From an uncultured Treponema sp. (GTDB taxonomy: Bacteria; Spirochaetota; Spirochaetia; Treponematales; Treponemataceae), in the NCBI GenBank assembly GCA_934699065.1, contig CAKUWD010000018.1, positions 1 to 25,582 of the forward strand: a DNA stretch of 25,582 bases, given 5' to 3'. Under the pieces are notes generated by a model. That model did no database searches, was not told the origin of the DNA, and saw only the letters and a program-made list of their open reading frames with translations. This document shows positions 12,675 through 20,122 of this stretch, in pieces. A program made the position numbers and the translations under genes. The first letter of the stretch is position 1; the number at the start of each line of letters is the position of its first letter.

Positions 12675-15005
12675 ATGACAAAAGAATTAGAAAAACTAAC
12701 TAAAGAAGAAAAAATCAGGCTGTTCAATGGAGTGGGTAACTGGAATTCTTATGATGCTGGCGGAAAGCTGCCTTCTTTTACTATGAGTGATGGGCCGCAT
12801 GGACTTCGTAAGCAGGACCCGGTGCAGGAAACTGAAGCCTACGCGGACATAAACCGCAGCCGACTTGCTACCTGTTTTCCGACTTCGAGTTGTATGGCTG
12901 CCAGTTGGGACAAAGCTCTTTTAAGCGAAGAGGGAAAATCGATTGCAGAGGAAGCTCAGTGTCAGGAGGTTGATCTGGTTCTTGGCCCTGGAACTAACAT
13001 TAAGCGTTCTCCTTTGTGCGGTCGTAACTTTGAATATTTTTCTGAAGACCCTTACCTTGCAGGAACACTTGCGGCAAGTTATATAAACGGAATGCAGGCC
13101 CTTGGTATTGGAACTTCGCTTAAACATTTTACCTGCAATAATCAGGAAAAACGCCGCCAGACTTCAAATTCAATTGTTGACGAAAAAACACTTTCAGAAA
13201 TTTACCTTCGTCCTTTTGAGATTGCGGTTCGCAAGGCTCAGCCGGCCAGCATTATGGTTTCTTACAACAAGGTAAACGGCGAGTATGCGGCTGCAAGTAA
13301 GTTTTTGCTAACAGAGGTCCTCAGAAAAAAATGGGGCTTTAAGGGAATGGTAATTTCTGACTGGGGTGCCTGCATTGGAGCTGTGAATTGTCTTAAGGCT
13401 GGTATGACTCTTGCCATGCCGGATTCAAACGGATATTTTTCGAATCAGCTTTCGGCTGTGTATGATGAGGATTCTGAACTTCGTGAAAAGTTAGAAGAAG
13501 CTAACACTCTCGTGATTGAAGCCGCTGAAAAATGGAATGGTGGTCACAAACAGAAGTCTGACAATTTTAAAATTGATTTTGCTGCACACCATAAGGTGGC
13601 TTTACGTTTTGCAACTAGTTCGGCAGTTCTTTTGAAAAACGATGGTGCTCTCCCGCTTGCGCCAAATGCAAAGCTTGCGGTGATAGGTGGTCTTGCAGCC
13701 ACAATGAAATTTCAGGGTGGCGGTTCTAGTCATATAAATGCAGCTGAATATCCTAGTGCGCTGGAAAGTCTTAAGGCTCTTGGTTATGAAATTGAATATG
13801 CAGAAGGCTACCCGACAGACCTTGGCAATGTGAGCGAGAAAGGCTATGGCCAGGCTCTGGAACTTGCTAAAAAGGCAGCAGCTGAAAAACGCCCCCTGCT
13901 TTTCTTCTGTGGTCTTACAGAGGAGTTTGAAGGCGAAGGCTTTGACCGCGAAACAATTGCACTTCCTCAGGTTCAGACAAAGCTTCTGGATCAGATTCTT
14001 GAGACCGGTGCAGAGGTAATTGCAGTAACCTTCAGCGGTGCCCCAATCGATATTTATTTTGCAGACAAGGTTCGTGCCGTGCTTCACATGTATCTTTGTG
14101 GCGAGGCTTGTGGCGAAGCCTGTGCACAGCTTCTTAGTGGTCAGGCAAACCCGAGTGGAAAGCTCGCAGAGACTTTCCCTTTCTCAGAGAAAGACACACC
14201 ATGTTACGGTAACTATGGCGGCGAAGATGACAACATCGAATATAAGGAAGGCAGCCTTGTAGGTTACCGCTACTACGAAGCAAAAAATATTCCTGTGCGC
14301 TATGAGTTTGGCTTTGGACTCAGTTATACAAACTTTGAATATTCAAATCTCGAGGTTGATGCCGGGGCTCGACGAGTTTCTTTTGATATTAAGAACACCG
14401 GAGCAGTAAAGGGAGCAGAGGCAGCTCAAGTCTACATTCAGAAAGATGATGTTGAATACCCGGAACTTCGTGGTTTTGAAAAGGTTGAACTTGAAGCTGG
14501 TCAAACAAAACGCGTTACTGTAGAACTTGATGAAAATGCTTTTAAAACTTACGACACCAAAGCCCACGATTTTGTTCCGGCTGCCGGACAGTATAAAATC
14601 AAAGTTGGAATGTCTGTAAGAAAAATCCTTCTGGAGCAGGAGCTTACGGTTAGTGCAGAGCAGGCTGAATCGGCTAAAGCAGAGAATGCAGCTTACACTC
14701 CGGATTCCGCTCTTTATGATTCTTTCTTTACAAACACCTTTTATGAACCACATCACAAAGGAAGCTTTACTACTGCCGACAATCTTGGTGATATGGCAAA
14801 GGAAAGTTTTGCTGTAAGAGTCATATTAGGAATTATCAAAACAATAATTCTTTTTTCTATGCGTGGAAAATCAAAGAAAGATCCGTCTGTAAAAATTATT
14901 CTCAGCGCAATAGCAGAAAATCCTTTGGAAAGTTTAATCAGTATAACAAATGGAATTTTCTCAGAAAAACTGCTGGAAAAAACTGTAAGGCTGGCAAACC
15001 GCTAA
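12675..15005 (+). CDS. GH3 beta-glucosidase/beta-xylosidase, 776 aa
   Basis: ATG 12675 follows GAGGA at about 7 nt. An upstream in-frame extension would read through the promoter and was rejected. The N-terminal barrel carries SDGPHGLR, LGPGTNIKRSPLCGRNFEYFSEDP (written in parts: LGPGTN, GRNFEYF, SEDP) and KHFTCNNQE. The nucleophile is D229 in VISDWGA. The second domain has EGEGFDRETIALP, holding the probable acid/base Glu, then GNYGGEDD and a fibronectin-III-like domain (YPELRGFEKVEL). A C-terminal tail of about 110 residues has a hydrophobic stretch (VILGIIKTIILF) and is often seen in this subgroup. There is no signal peptide. It likely releases glucose or xylose from short oligosaccharides. 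Divergence from GH10 favours xylo-oligosaccharides, but sugar specificity cannot be read. Confidence 0.9.
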   Translation: MTKELEKLTKEEKIRLFNGVGNWNSYDAGGKLPSFTMSDGPHGLRKQDPVQETEAYADINRSRLATCFPTSSCMAASWDKALLSEEGKSIAEEAQCQEVDLVLGPGTNIKRSPLCGRNFEYFSEDPYLAGTLAASYINGMQALGIGTSLKHFTCNNQEKRRQTSNSIVDEKTLSEIYLRPFEIAVRKAQPASIMVSYNKVNGEYAAASKFLLTEVLRKKWGFKGMVISDWGACIGAVNCLKAGMTLAMPDSNGYFSNQLSAVYDEDSELREKLEEANTLVIEAAEKWNGGHKQKSDNFKIDFAAHHKVALRFATSSAVLLKNDGALPLAPNAKLAVIGGLAATMKFQGGGSSHINAAEYPSALESLKALGYEIEYAEGYPTDLGNVSEKGYGQALELAKKAAAEKRPLLFFCGLTEEFEGEGFDRETIALPQVQTKLLDQILETGAEVIAVTFSGAPIDIYFADKVRAVLHMYLCGEACGEACAQLLSGQANPSGKLAETFPFSEKDTPCYGNYGGEDDNIEYKEGSLVGYRYYEAKNIPVRYEFGFGLSYTNFEYSNLEVDAGARRVSFDIKNTGAVKGAEAAQVYIQKDDVEYPELRGFEKVELEAGQTKRVTVELDENAFKTYDTKAHDFVPAAGQYKIKVGMSVRKILLEQELTVSAEQAESAKAENAAYTPDSALYDSFFTNTFYEPHHKGSFTTADNLGDMAKESFAVRVILGIIKTIILFSMRGKSKKDPSVKIILSAIAENPLESLISITNGIFSEKLLEKTVRLANR

Positions 15006-15089
15006 CCTTAACAGATGACAAAATCTGCTAAAAATGTCATAATAAGTTTATAAAACGGCCGGACAGGCTTTTTAATAGGAGTAAAGAAA

Positions 15090-15842
15090 ATGGAAAACGT
15101 TAATGCTGATAAGAAAGTTCTCGTAACTGGTGCCAGCGGTGGAATTGGCCGCGCAATCGCTGTTGAGGCTGCTAAGGCCGGATATTATGTAATCTGTCAC
15201 TATAACGGAAGTCAGGGAAAGGCAGAGGAAACTCTTTCACAGATTCAGGCTGCCGGCGGACAGGGTGAACTGATTCAGTTTGATGTTTCAAACCGCGAAG
15301 ACTGTAAGGCAAAGCTCGGAGCTCTTTCAGAAAAATATGGTGCTCTCTGGGGAATCGTAAACAACGCTGGTGTTACCCGCGATAATACTTTTGTTGCAAT
15401 GAGTGGCGAGGACTGGGACAAGGTTATCCACACAAATCTCGACAGCTTCTACAATGTAATCAATCCGCTTTTGATGCCAATGGCTAGCCGCAAGAATAAA
15501 CGCGGTGGTCGTATCGTCACAATTTCTTCTGTAAGTGGTGTTGATGGAAACCGTGGTCAGACAAACTACTCTGCTTCTAAGGCAGGAATTATCGGTGCTA
15601 CAAAAGCACTCGCAGTTGAACTTGCAGGCCGCGGAATCACCTGTAACGCAATCGCTCCTGGTGTAATCGAAACTGATATGACTAAGGCTATTCGTCCGGA
15701 AGTTTATGAAATCATCATGAAGACAATTCCTATGGGACGTGCCGGAAAACCAGAAGAAATCGCAAGCGCTGCTGTATTCCTTTTGAGTGAAGGAGCTGCA
15801 TATATTACCCGTCAGGTTATTGAAATCGACGGTGGTATGTAG
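15090..15842 (+). CDS. 3-oxoacyl-ACP reductase, aryl-polyene (ApeQ/FabG2-like) type
   Basis: A 250-residue SDR with GGAG about 8 nt before ATG 15090. The cofactor motif TGASGGIG is at 13-20, NNAG at 91-94, and catalytic S147, Y160 and K164 sit in SVSG and YSASK. SGEDWDKVIHTNLDSFYNV, PMASR and SSVSGVDGNRGQTNYSASK resemble ketoreductases of aryl-polyene clusters more closely than primary FabG, judging from remembered family patterns. It would reduce a beta-ketoacyl-ACP with NADPH during chain extension. The matching ketosynthase lies at 17896. No acyl carrier protein, dehydratase or adenylation gene is in the window, so a primary fatty-acid role is not excluded. A terminator follows at 15960. 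Confidence 0.83.
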   Translation: MENVNADKKVLVTGASGGIGRAIAVEAAKAGYYVICHYNGSQGKAEETLSQIQAAGGQGELIQFDVSNREDCKAKLGALSEKYGALWGIVNNAGVTRDNTFVAMSGEDWDKVIHTNLDSFYNVINPLLMPMASRKNKRGGRIVTISSVSGVDGNRGQTNYSASKAGIIGATKALAVELAGRGITCNAIAPGVIETDMTKAIRPEVYEIIMKTIPMGRAGKPEEIASAAVFLLSEGAAYITRQVIEIDGGM

Positions 15843-15976
15843 CCGGGGCGTTGCGGGGGCGGCGAGCTCCCGCAGAGAGGGTAGCGGACAAGACCGGAGC
15901 GAACGGTGGTTGAGTAGATGCGAAGCATCGTATCGAAACTACCGTGAGTGGGGAGCGCAGGGGGAGACTTTCCCCT
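15843..15976. repeat. Intergenic mosaic repeat after the ketoreductase
   Basis: GAGGGTAGCGGACAAGACCGGAGC-type sequence (about 15878-15901) and GGGGAGACTTTCCCCT (15961-15976) parallel the elements near 3607-3656. Here a REP-like palindrome (15904-15944) splits the two halves, as if it had inserted. The GC-rich start of the segment (about 15843-15870) is also palindrome-rich. Confidence 0.55.
15904..15944 (+). repeat. REP-like palindrome, copy 1
   Basis: The outer stem GGTGGTT (15905-15911) pairs with AACTACC (15937-15943), with GAGTA and GTATCGA bulges. The inner hairpin is GATGC-GAA-GCATC (15917-15929). The same outer words with different inner stems occur at 21615-21698. Confidence 0.78.
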
Positions 15977-15985
15977 CTTTTTTTC
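15960..15985 (+). terminator. Terminator of the ketoreductase gene
   Basis: GGGGA (15961-15965) pairs with TCCCC (15971-15975), followed by TCTTTTTTT. It lies at the end of the mosaic repeat, so the repeat doubles as a terminator. Confidence 0.6.
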
Positions 15986-16117
15986 TTGCTAATACACTTT
16001 TCACATGTTAAAATTATATAAATAATTAAATTTCCAGCATATCTAATAAAGTCCTTTTTACTTGTTTTTAATAAAAGTTTTTCTTGATATAAGCCAAGTA
16101 TGTTATGGAGGACGCCT

Positions 16118-17776
16118 TTGAAATACTTAAATCGAAAAAATCTCCTGATGACTCTTTTAACCGTATATGGGATTGCATGTATTATAGGAGTAACAAGATT
16201 AGCAACAATCTCTGGCCACATTATTCGTTACGGTAACTTTGTTTTTCCGGTTTCTTCAATACAAGGTATTATTGCCGCATTAAATTCTTTGAGCTGTGTT
16301 ATTCTGGTTTTTATTGATTTTAAGAAGGGAAGCAAGCTCGCTTTTGGTGTAATGGCTCTCAGTTTACTGGCCGCCCTTAATCCGATATTCGGCTCCCACA
16401 ATCTGGCACCTCTTCCTAGTGTAGTGACATCTCTTGTTTCTTTTATAACTGTTTTGGTCATTTATTCTTTTTATAAAAAATCCACAATAAACAGTCTTAC
16501 AGATTTTATTACCGGCTTTCCAAACAGGCGTTACTATGTCAAATATTTGAATCAGCAGCTTGAAGCAAAAAAGCATTTTTATCTTGCATGTATTGAGATT
16601 GAAGATTTTAAAAATATAAATGATGTTTATGGTATTCAGGCCGGAGATTATATCCTTAAGGAAATTGCGCCAAAGCTAAAGAGTATGCTTGGAAAAAATG
16701 AAATGCTCTTTAAGATTACCGGCGGAATTTTTGCAATGATTCTTGATGAAAATAACTATCCTGAAGAAAAGCTCAAGCTGATTATCCGCTCTGAGGTTAT
16801 GACTCTGCCACCAAAGCATGGAGAAGACCCGTCTATAAAAAAGACATGTAATGTTTCGCTTGCGGCCGGCGTTGTTCATGTTGATCAGAATTATGATAAG
16901 GAAAGAAATTCTTCCAGTGTTCTGCGTTATGCAGAAATTGCTCTTGCTGAAGCACGAAAGTCTGAGGAGCAGAAAATCTGCCTTTATGATGATTCACTTT
17001 TAAATTCTGATTTTGTGCAGAAGGAAGCAGAGTTCCTTATTAAGGATGCAATGGCGCACGACTGGTTCTTCCTGGTTTATCAGCCTCAGTATATTACCGA
17101 AGGAAAAAAGCTGCGTGGCTTTGAAACTTTAATCCGCTGCAGAAAGCCTGATGGTTCAATTGTAAGTCCTGCAATGTTTATTCCGGCTGCAGAAAAAACA
17201 AACCTTATCACAGAAATTGATGATTATGTTTTGCGTCGTGCTATGACAGAGATGAAGCCGGTGCTTGAGGCCAGCGGAAAGAACTTTGTCGTTTCAATCA
17301 ATGTGTCTGCAAAAAATATTGCAACAGAAAATTTTGCCCAGAAGATTAATCAGATGATAGAGGAAACTCACTTTCCTGCAGAAAATCTGGAAATAGAAAT
17401 TACCGAGTATTCCTTTGCAGAATCCATGGAAAATACAATCGACAATATTCTGACCCTGCGGACTCTTGGCGTTCAGATTGCCCTTGATGATTTTGGAACG
17501 GGTTATACTTCTATTGCCCAGCTTATGAAGTTGCCGGTAAGTCTTTTGAAAATTGACAAGAGCCTGATTGATGAGCTCGAGAACGATCCTGTTATGAGTG
17601 ATATGGTAGATTCTATTATTTACATGGGTCACATCATGGACTGCGAAGTTATTTCGGAAGGCGTTGAAAATGAATCGCAGCTCGAAATCTTGAAAGAACA
17701 CAAATGTGATTTTATACAGGGCTTTGTCTGGGGTAAACCGCTGCCATACGAAGAAGCAAAGGCTCTGTGTAAGTAA
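16118..17776 (+). CDS. Membrane GGDEF-EAL protein, probable c-di-GMP phosphodiesterase
   Basis: The TTG at 16118 was chosen because GGAGG (16107-16111) is 6 nt upstream. The ATG at 16100 sits before that SD. The product is 552 residues. The first 130 contain several hydrophobic spans (about LLMTLLTVYGIACIIG, IQGIIAALNSLSCVILVFI, LAFGVMALSLLAAL, VVTSLVSFITVLVIYSF). The GGDEF domain has TGGIF (residues 201-205) instead of GGDEF, so cyclase activity is unlikely. It may still bind GTP. The EAL domain keeps the key residues: E336 in FETLIR (ETL for EAL), the Asn in INVSAKN, the Glu in IEITEYS, DDFGTGY, the Lys in LKIDKS, the Glu in SEGVEN, and the Gln in FIQGFVWGKPL. It should hydrolyse c-di-GMP at the inner membrane. 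It lies between the APE-like reductase and synthase. Confidence 0.88.
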   Translation: MKYLNRKNLLMTLLTVYGIACIIGVTRLATISGHIIRYGNFVFPVSSIQGIIAALNSLSCVILVFIDFKKGSKLAFGVMALSLLAALNPIFGSHNLAPLPSVVTSLVSFITVLVIYSFYKKSTINSLTDFITGFPNRRYYVKYLNQQLEAKKHFYLACIEIEDFKNINDVYGIQAGDYILKEIAPKLKSMLGKNEMLFKITGGIFAMILDENNYPEEKLKLIIRSEVMTLPPKHGEDPSIKKTCNVSLAAGVVHVDQNYDKERNSSSVLRYAEIALAEARKSEEQKICLYDDSLLNSDFVQKEAEFLIKDAMAHDWFFLVYQPQYITEGKKLRGFETLIRCRKPDGSIVSPAMFIPAAEKTNLITEIDDYVLRRAMTEMKPVLEASGKNFVVSINVSAKNIATENFAQKINQMIEETHFPAENLEIEITEYSFAESMENTIDNILTLRTLGVQIALDDFGTGYTSIAQLMKLPVSLLKIDKSLIDELENDPVMSDMVDSIIYMGHIMDCEVISEGVENESQLEILKEHKCDFIQGFVWGKPLPYEEAKALCK

Positions 17777-17783
17777 AAACACA

Positions 17784-17821
17784 CCTGTCATCCCGAACGT
17801 GTTTAAGTTCAGCATGACTGG
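17784..17821 (+). repeat. GTCATCCCGAAC-type imperfect palindrome
   Basis: GTCAT-CCC-GAAC (17787-17798) pairs with GTTC-AGC-ATGAC (17807-17818), with a 3x3 internal loop. Related TGTCATCCCGAA/TTCGGGATGACA palindromes are common dispersed repeats in many bacterial genomes. It lies just after the EAL gene stop and could aid termination or mRNA stability. Confidence 0.55.
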
Positions 17822-17895
17822 CAATTGAATTAAACCCATTTTTCTTATATTCTTATAATACTCGATTAATTACAATTTTTGTTTGAGGAATTATT

Positions 17896-19164
17896 ATGGA
17901 ATTTACAAAACCTAATGGAAAACGCCGTGTTGTTGTTACTGGCGGTGGTATGGTTTCGGCTCTTGGCCGTGATTGGGAAACTGCTTATGCTAATTTGAAA
18001 ACCTGTAAAAATAAAATCAGATATATGCCGGAATGGGAACGCTATACAAAGATGAATACCCGTCTGGCTTGTCCTTTTGATGAGGAACTTCCTAGCTTCC
18101 CACGCAAAAAGGTTCGTGGAATGGGCCGTGTTGCTTTGCTTGGTCTTCTTTCTACACACGATGCTTTACAGATGGCCGGCTTACTTGCAGAAGACGGCGA
18201 TGATGTAATTGAAGAACTCAAGAACGGTCGCACTGGTATTGCATATGGAACCTGTATGGGAAGTATGGATGCCATCGGCGACCTTGCAAAAATGGTTGAA
18301 ACAGGTGATTCAAGCCACCTCAACAGCCAGACATATATTAAGGCTATGCCACAGACAAATGCCTGCAACATGAGCGTTTACTGGCAGATTCGCGGCCGTG
18401 TAATCATTACTGATACAGCTTGTACTTCTGGTTCACAGTCTATCGGTTACGGTTACGAAGCAATTGAAGACGGACGCCAGGAAATCATGATTTGTGGTGG
18501 TGCTGAAGAGCTTTCTGCTCCAGATGCTGCTATTTTCGATACTCTTGGTGCAACATCTTGCTTGAACAAGACTCCAGACCAGACACCTAAATGTTTCGAT
18601 AAAGACCGCGATGGTCTTGTAATCGGCGAGGGTGCCGGTACCTTAATTCTTGAAGACCTTGAGCACGCTGTAAAACGCGGAGCAAAGATTTACTGTGAAA
18701 TTGCAGGTTTTGCAACAAATATGGATGGTTCACACATCACCTCTCCAAACAGTGAAACTCAGGCAAAATGTCTTGAAATGGCAATTGAAGATGCCGGAAT
18801 CAGCAAGGATCAGATTGCTTATGTAAATGCTCACGGAACTGCAACTCCACACGGAGACATTTCTGAAACACAGGCTGTTTACAAAGCATTTGGCCGCGCA
18901 GTACCAATCTCTTCTACAAAATCATACATTGGTCATATTCTTGGGGCATGTGGTTGTGTAGAAAGCTGGCTCACAATCAACATGATGAATGAAGGCTGGT
19001 TCCATCCGAATGTAAACCTCGTAAACATCGATCCTGAATGTGCTCCTCTTGATTATATTCAGGGCCAGGGACGCAATATTGACGCTGAATACGTTATGGC
19101 AAATAACTTTGCTTTTGGCGGTGTTAATACAAGTTTGATTTTCAAAAAGTGGCATAATCAGTAA
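17896..19164 (+). CDS. Beta-ketoacyl-ACP synthase, aryl-polyene (ApeO/ApeR-like) type
   Basis: A 422-residue condensing enzyme. TGAGGA precedes ATG 17896, and TATAAT is at 17854-17859. The catalytic triad is C176 in DTACTSGSQ, H313 in NAHGTATPHGD and H347 in SYIGHILGACG. RRVVVTGGGMVSALGRDWET, MPEWERY, NTRLACP, PRKKVRGMGRVALL and GAEELSAPDAAIFDTLGATS follow the pattern of FabF-like synthases in aryl-polyene clusters. It condenses malonyl-ACP with a growing acyl-ACP and, in APE pathways, builds a polyene chain. The pairing with the APE-like reductase at 15090 supports this. Standard FabF is the alternative. A strong terminator follows. Confidence 0.87.
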   Translation: MEFTKPNGKRRVVVTGGGMVSALGRDWETAYANLKTCKNKIRYMPEWERYTKMNTRLACPFDEELPSFPRKKVRGMGRVALLGLLSTHDALQMAGLLAEDGDDVIEELKNGRTGIAYGTCMGSMDAIGDLAKMVETGDSSHLNSQTYIKAMPQTNACNMSVYWQIRGRVIITDTACTSGSQSIGYGYEAIEDGRQEIMICGGAEELSAPDAAIFDTLGATSCLNKTPDQTPKCFDKDRDGLVIGEGAGTLILEDLEHAVKRGAKIYCEIAGFATNMDGSHITSPNSETQAKCLEMAIEDAGISKDQIAYVNAHGTATPHGDISETQAVYKAFGRAVPISSTKSYIGHILGACGCVESWLTINMMNEGWFHPNVNLVNIDPECAPLDYIQGQGRNIDAEYVMANNFAFGGVNTSLIFKKWHNQ

Positions 19165-19183
19165 TATATTTGGAGTATTTGAA

Positions 19184-19218
19184 GGGGGATTATCGATTAA
19201 TCCCCCTTTTTATTTTTT
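19184..19218 (+). terminator. Rho-independent terminator abutting the next start codon
   Basis: GGGGGATTA (19184-19192) pairs perfectly with TAATCCCCC (19198-19206) around a 5-nt loop, then TTTTTATTTTTT (19207-19218). The next base is the A of ATG 19219, so the T-tract ends exactly at the next gene's start codon. Confidence 0.88.
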
Positions 19219-20079
19219 ATGAAAAAACGTTTATTTTTATTTCTTATAATTTGTTATCTTTGTTGTACTTTTCTTTCTGCTGAAAACGTAATTTCAGATT
19301 ATACCTTACAGAAGGTAGAAGATTTTGTGACTTACCGTGTGACGCTAAAAAGCGAAGATCATGAGGTTGCATATAAAAAAATCGATGAACTCAAAAAAGA
19401 GACTCTTGCAGAACTTCCTGCTTATGCGAAAGATTTTGATCAGGAAAAATGTCTTCTTGAAAGTCTTTATTATGCTGAGTATTACGAACATGCCTTGAAT
19501 GCCGATGGAAATCAGAAAGAGCTTCGTGCAGAAATCAAAAGGCTCATGAAAAATGATTTTGCCTGTATTAATGCTCGAAGTAAAGATGAGATTTGCGACT
19601 GGCTGTATTTAATCACTGGAGATGTAACTGCTTATTATATGACTCGTTCATTAGCAGCAACTCTTTTATATGGCATGAAAGTCAAAGATTGTTATGAAAA
19701 GGCTGCAGCTGTAAATCCAAATCGGGCAAGCGCTTATGTATCTTTGGGTAACTGGTGTTTTTACGCTCCCGCAATTGCTGGTGGTGGAAAAGGCAGAGCG
19801 CAAAAGAATTTTAATAATGCAGAAAAATGTGCTGTAATTCCAGGCGAAAAATATCTTGTCTACATTGCTCAGTCTCAGCTGAATTTTGAATACAAAAAAA
19901 ATGATCTGGCAAAAGTTTATCTGGATAAGGCTATTGAACTTGATTTAGGCCACAAAGATCTGGATCTGATTGCAAAATGCAACAAAAAAGATATTTCGTA
20001 TTTTCAGTATCTTCGTAATCGTTCTGGCGTTGATGAAGAAATGTCAGAAGACGAAATGGATGAAGACGATAAACAGTAA
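19219..20079 (+). CDS. Exported TPR-like protein of unknown function, 286 aa
   Basis: The signal peptide is residues about 1-21 (MKKRLFLFLIICYLCC then SAEN), with no lipobox. The rest is helical with TPR-like pairs around AAAVNPNRASAYVSLGNW and AKVYLDKAIELDLGHKDL. The C-terminus is a strongly acidic tail (MSEDEMDEDDKQ). No enzyme motif is visible. A periplasmic binding or scaffold role is plausible. ATG 19219 is the only start that gives the signal peptide, yet there is no SD and the preceding terminator's T-tract touches the ATG. It must therefore be expressed by read-through or by a promoter overlapping the terminator. The DUF1846 gene follows 43 nt later with its own promoter. Confidence 0.72.
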   Translation: MKKRLFLFLIICYLCCTFLSAENVISDYTLQKVEDFVTYRVTLKSEDHEVAYKKIDELKKETLAELPAYAKDFDQEKCLLESLYYAEYYEHALNADGNQKELRAEIKRLMKNDFACINARSKDEICDWLYLITGDVTAYYMTRSLAATLLYGMKVKDCYEKAAAVNPNRASAYVSLGNWCFYAPAIAGGGKGRAQKNFNNAEKCAVIPGEKYLVYIAQSQLNFEYKKNDLAKVYLDKAIELDLGHKDLDLIAKCNKKDISYFQYLRNRSGVDEEMSEDEMDEDDKQ

Positions 20080-20083
20080 ATTG

Positions 20084-20112
20084 TTGTTAAATGATAACAA
20101 ATGCGATATAAT
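20084..20112 (+). promoter_or_regulatory. Promoter of the DUF1846 gene
   Basis: TTGTTA (20084-20089), a 17-nt spacer and TATAAT (20107-20112). ATG 20123 is 10 nt after the -10, so the leader would be about 3-4 nt. No SD is present. Confidence 0.55.
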
Positions 20113-20122
20113 TAGATACCGT

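Noticed and set aside
16100..16117. ATG 16100 as the start of the GGDEF-EAL gene
   Set aside because: GGAGG lies downstream of it at 16107-16111 and is perfectly spaced for TTG 16118.
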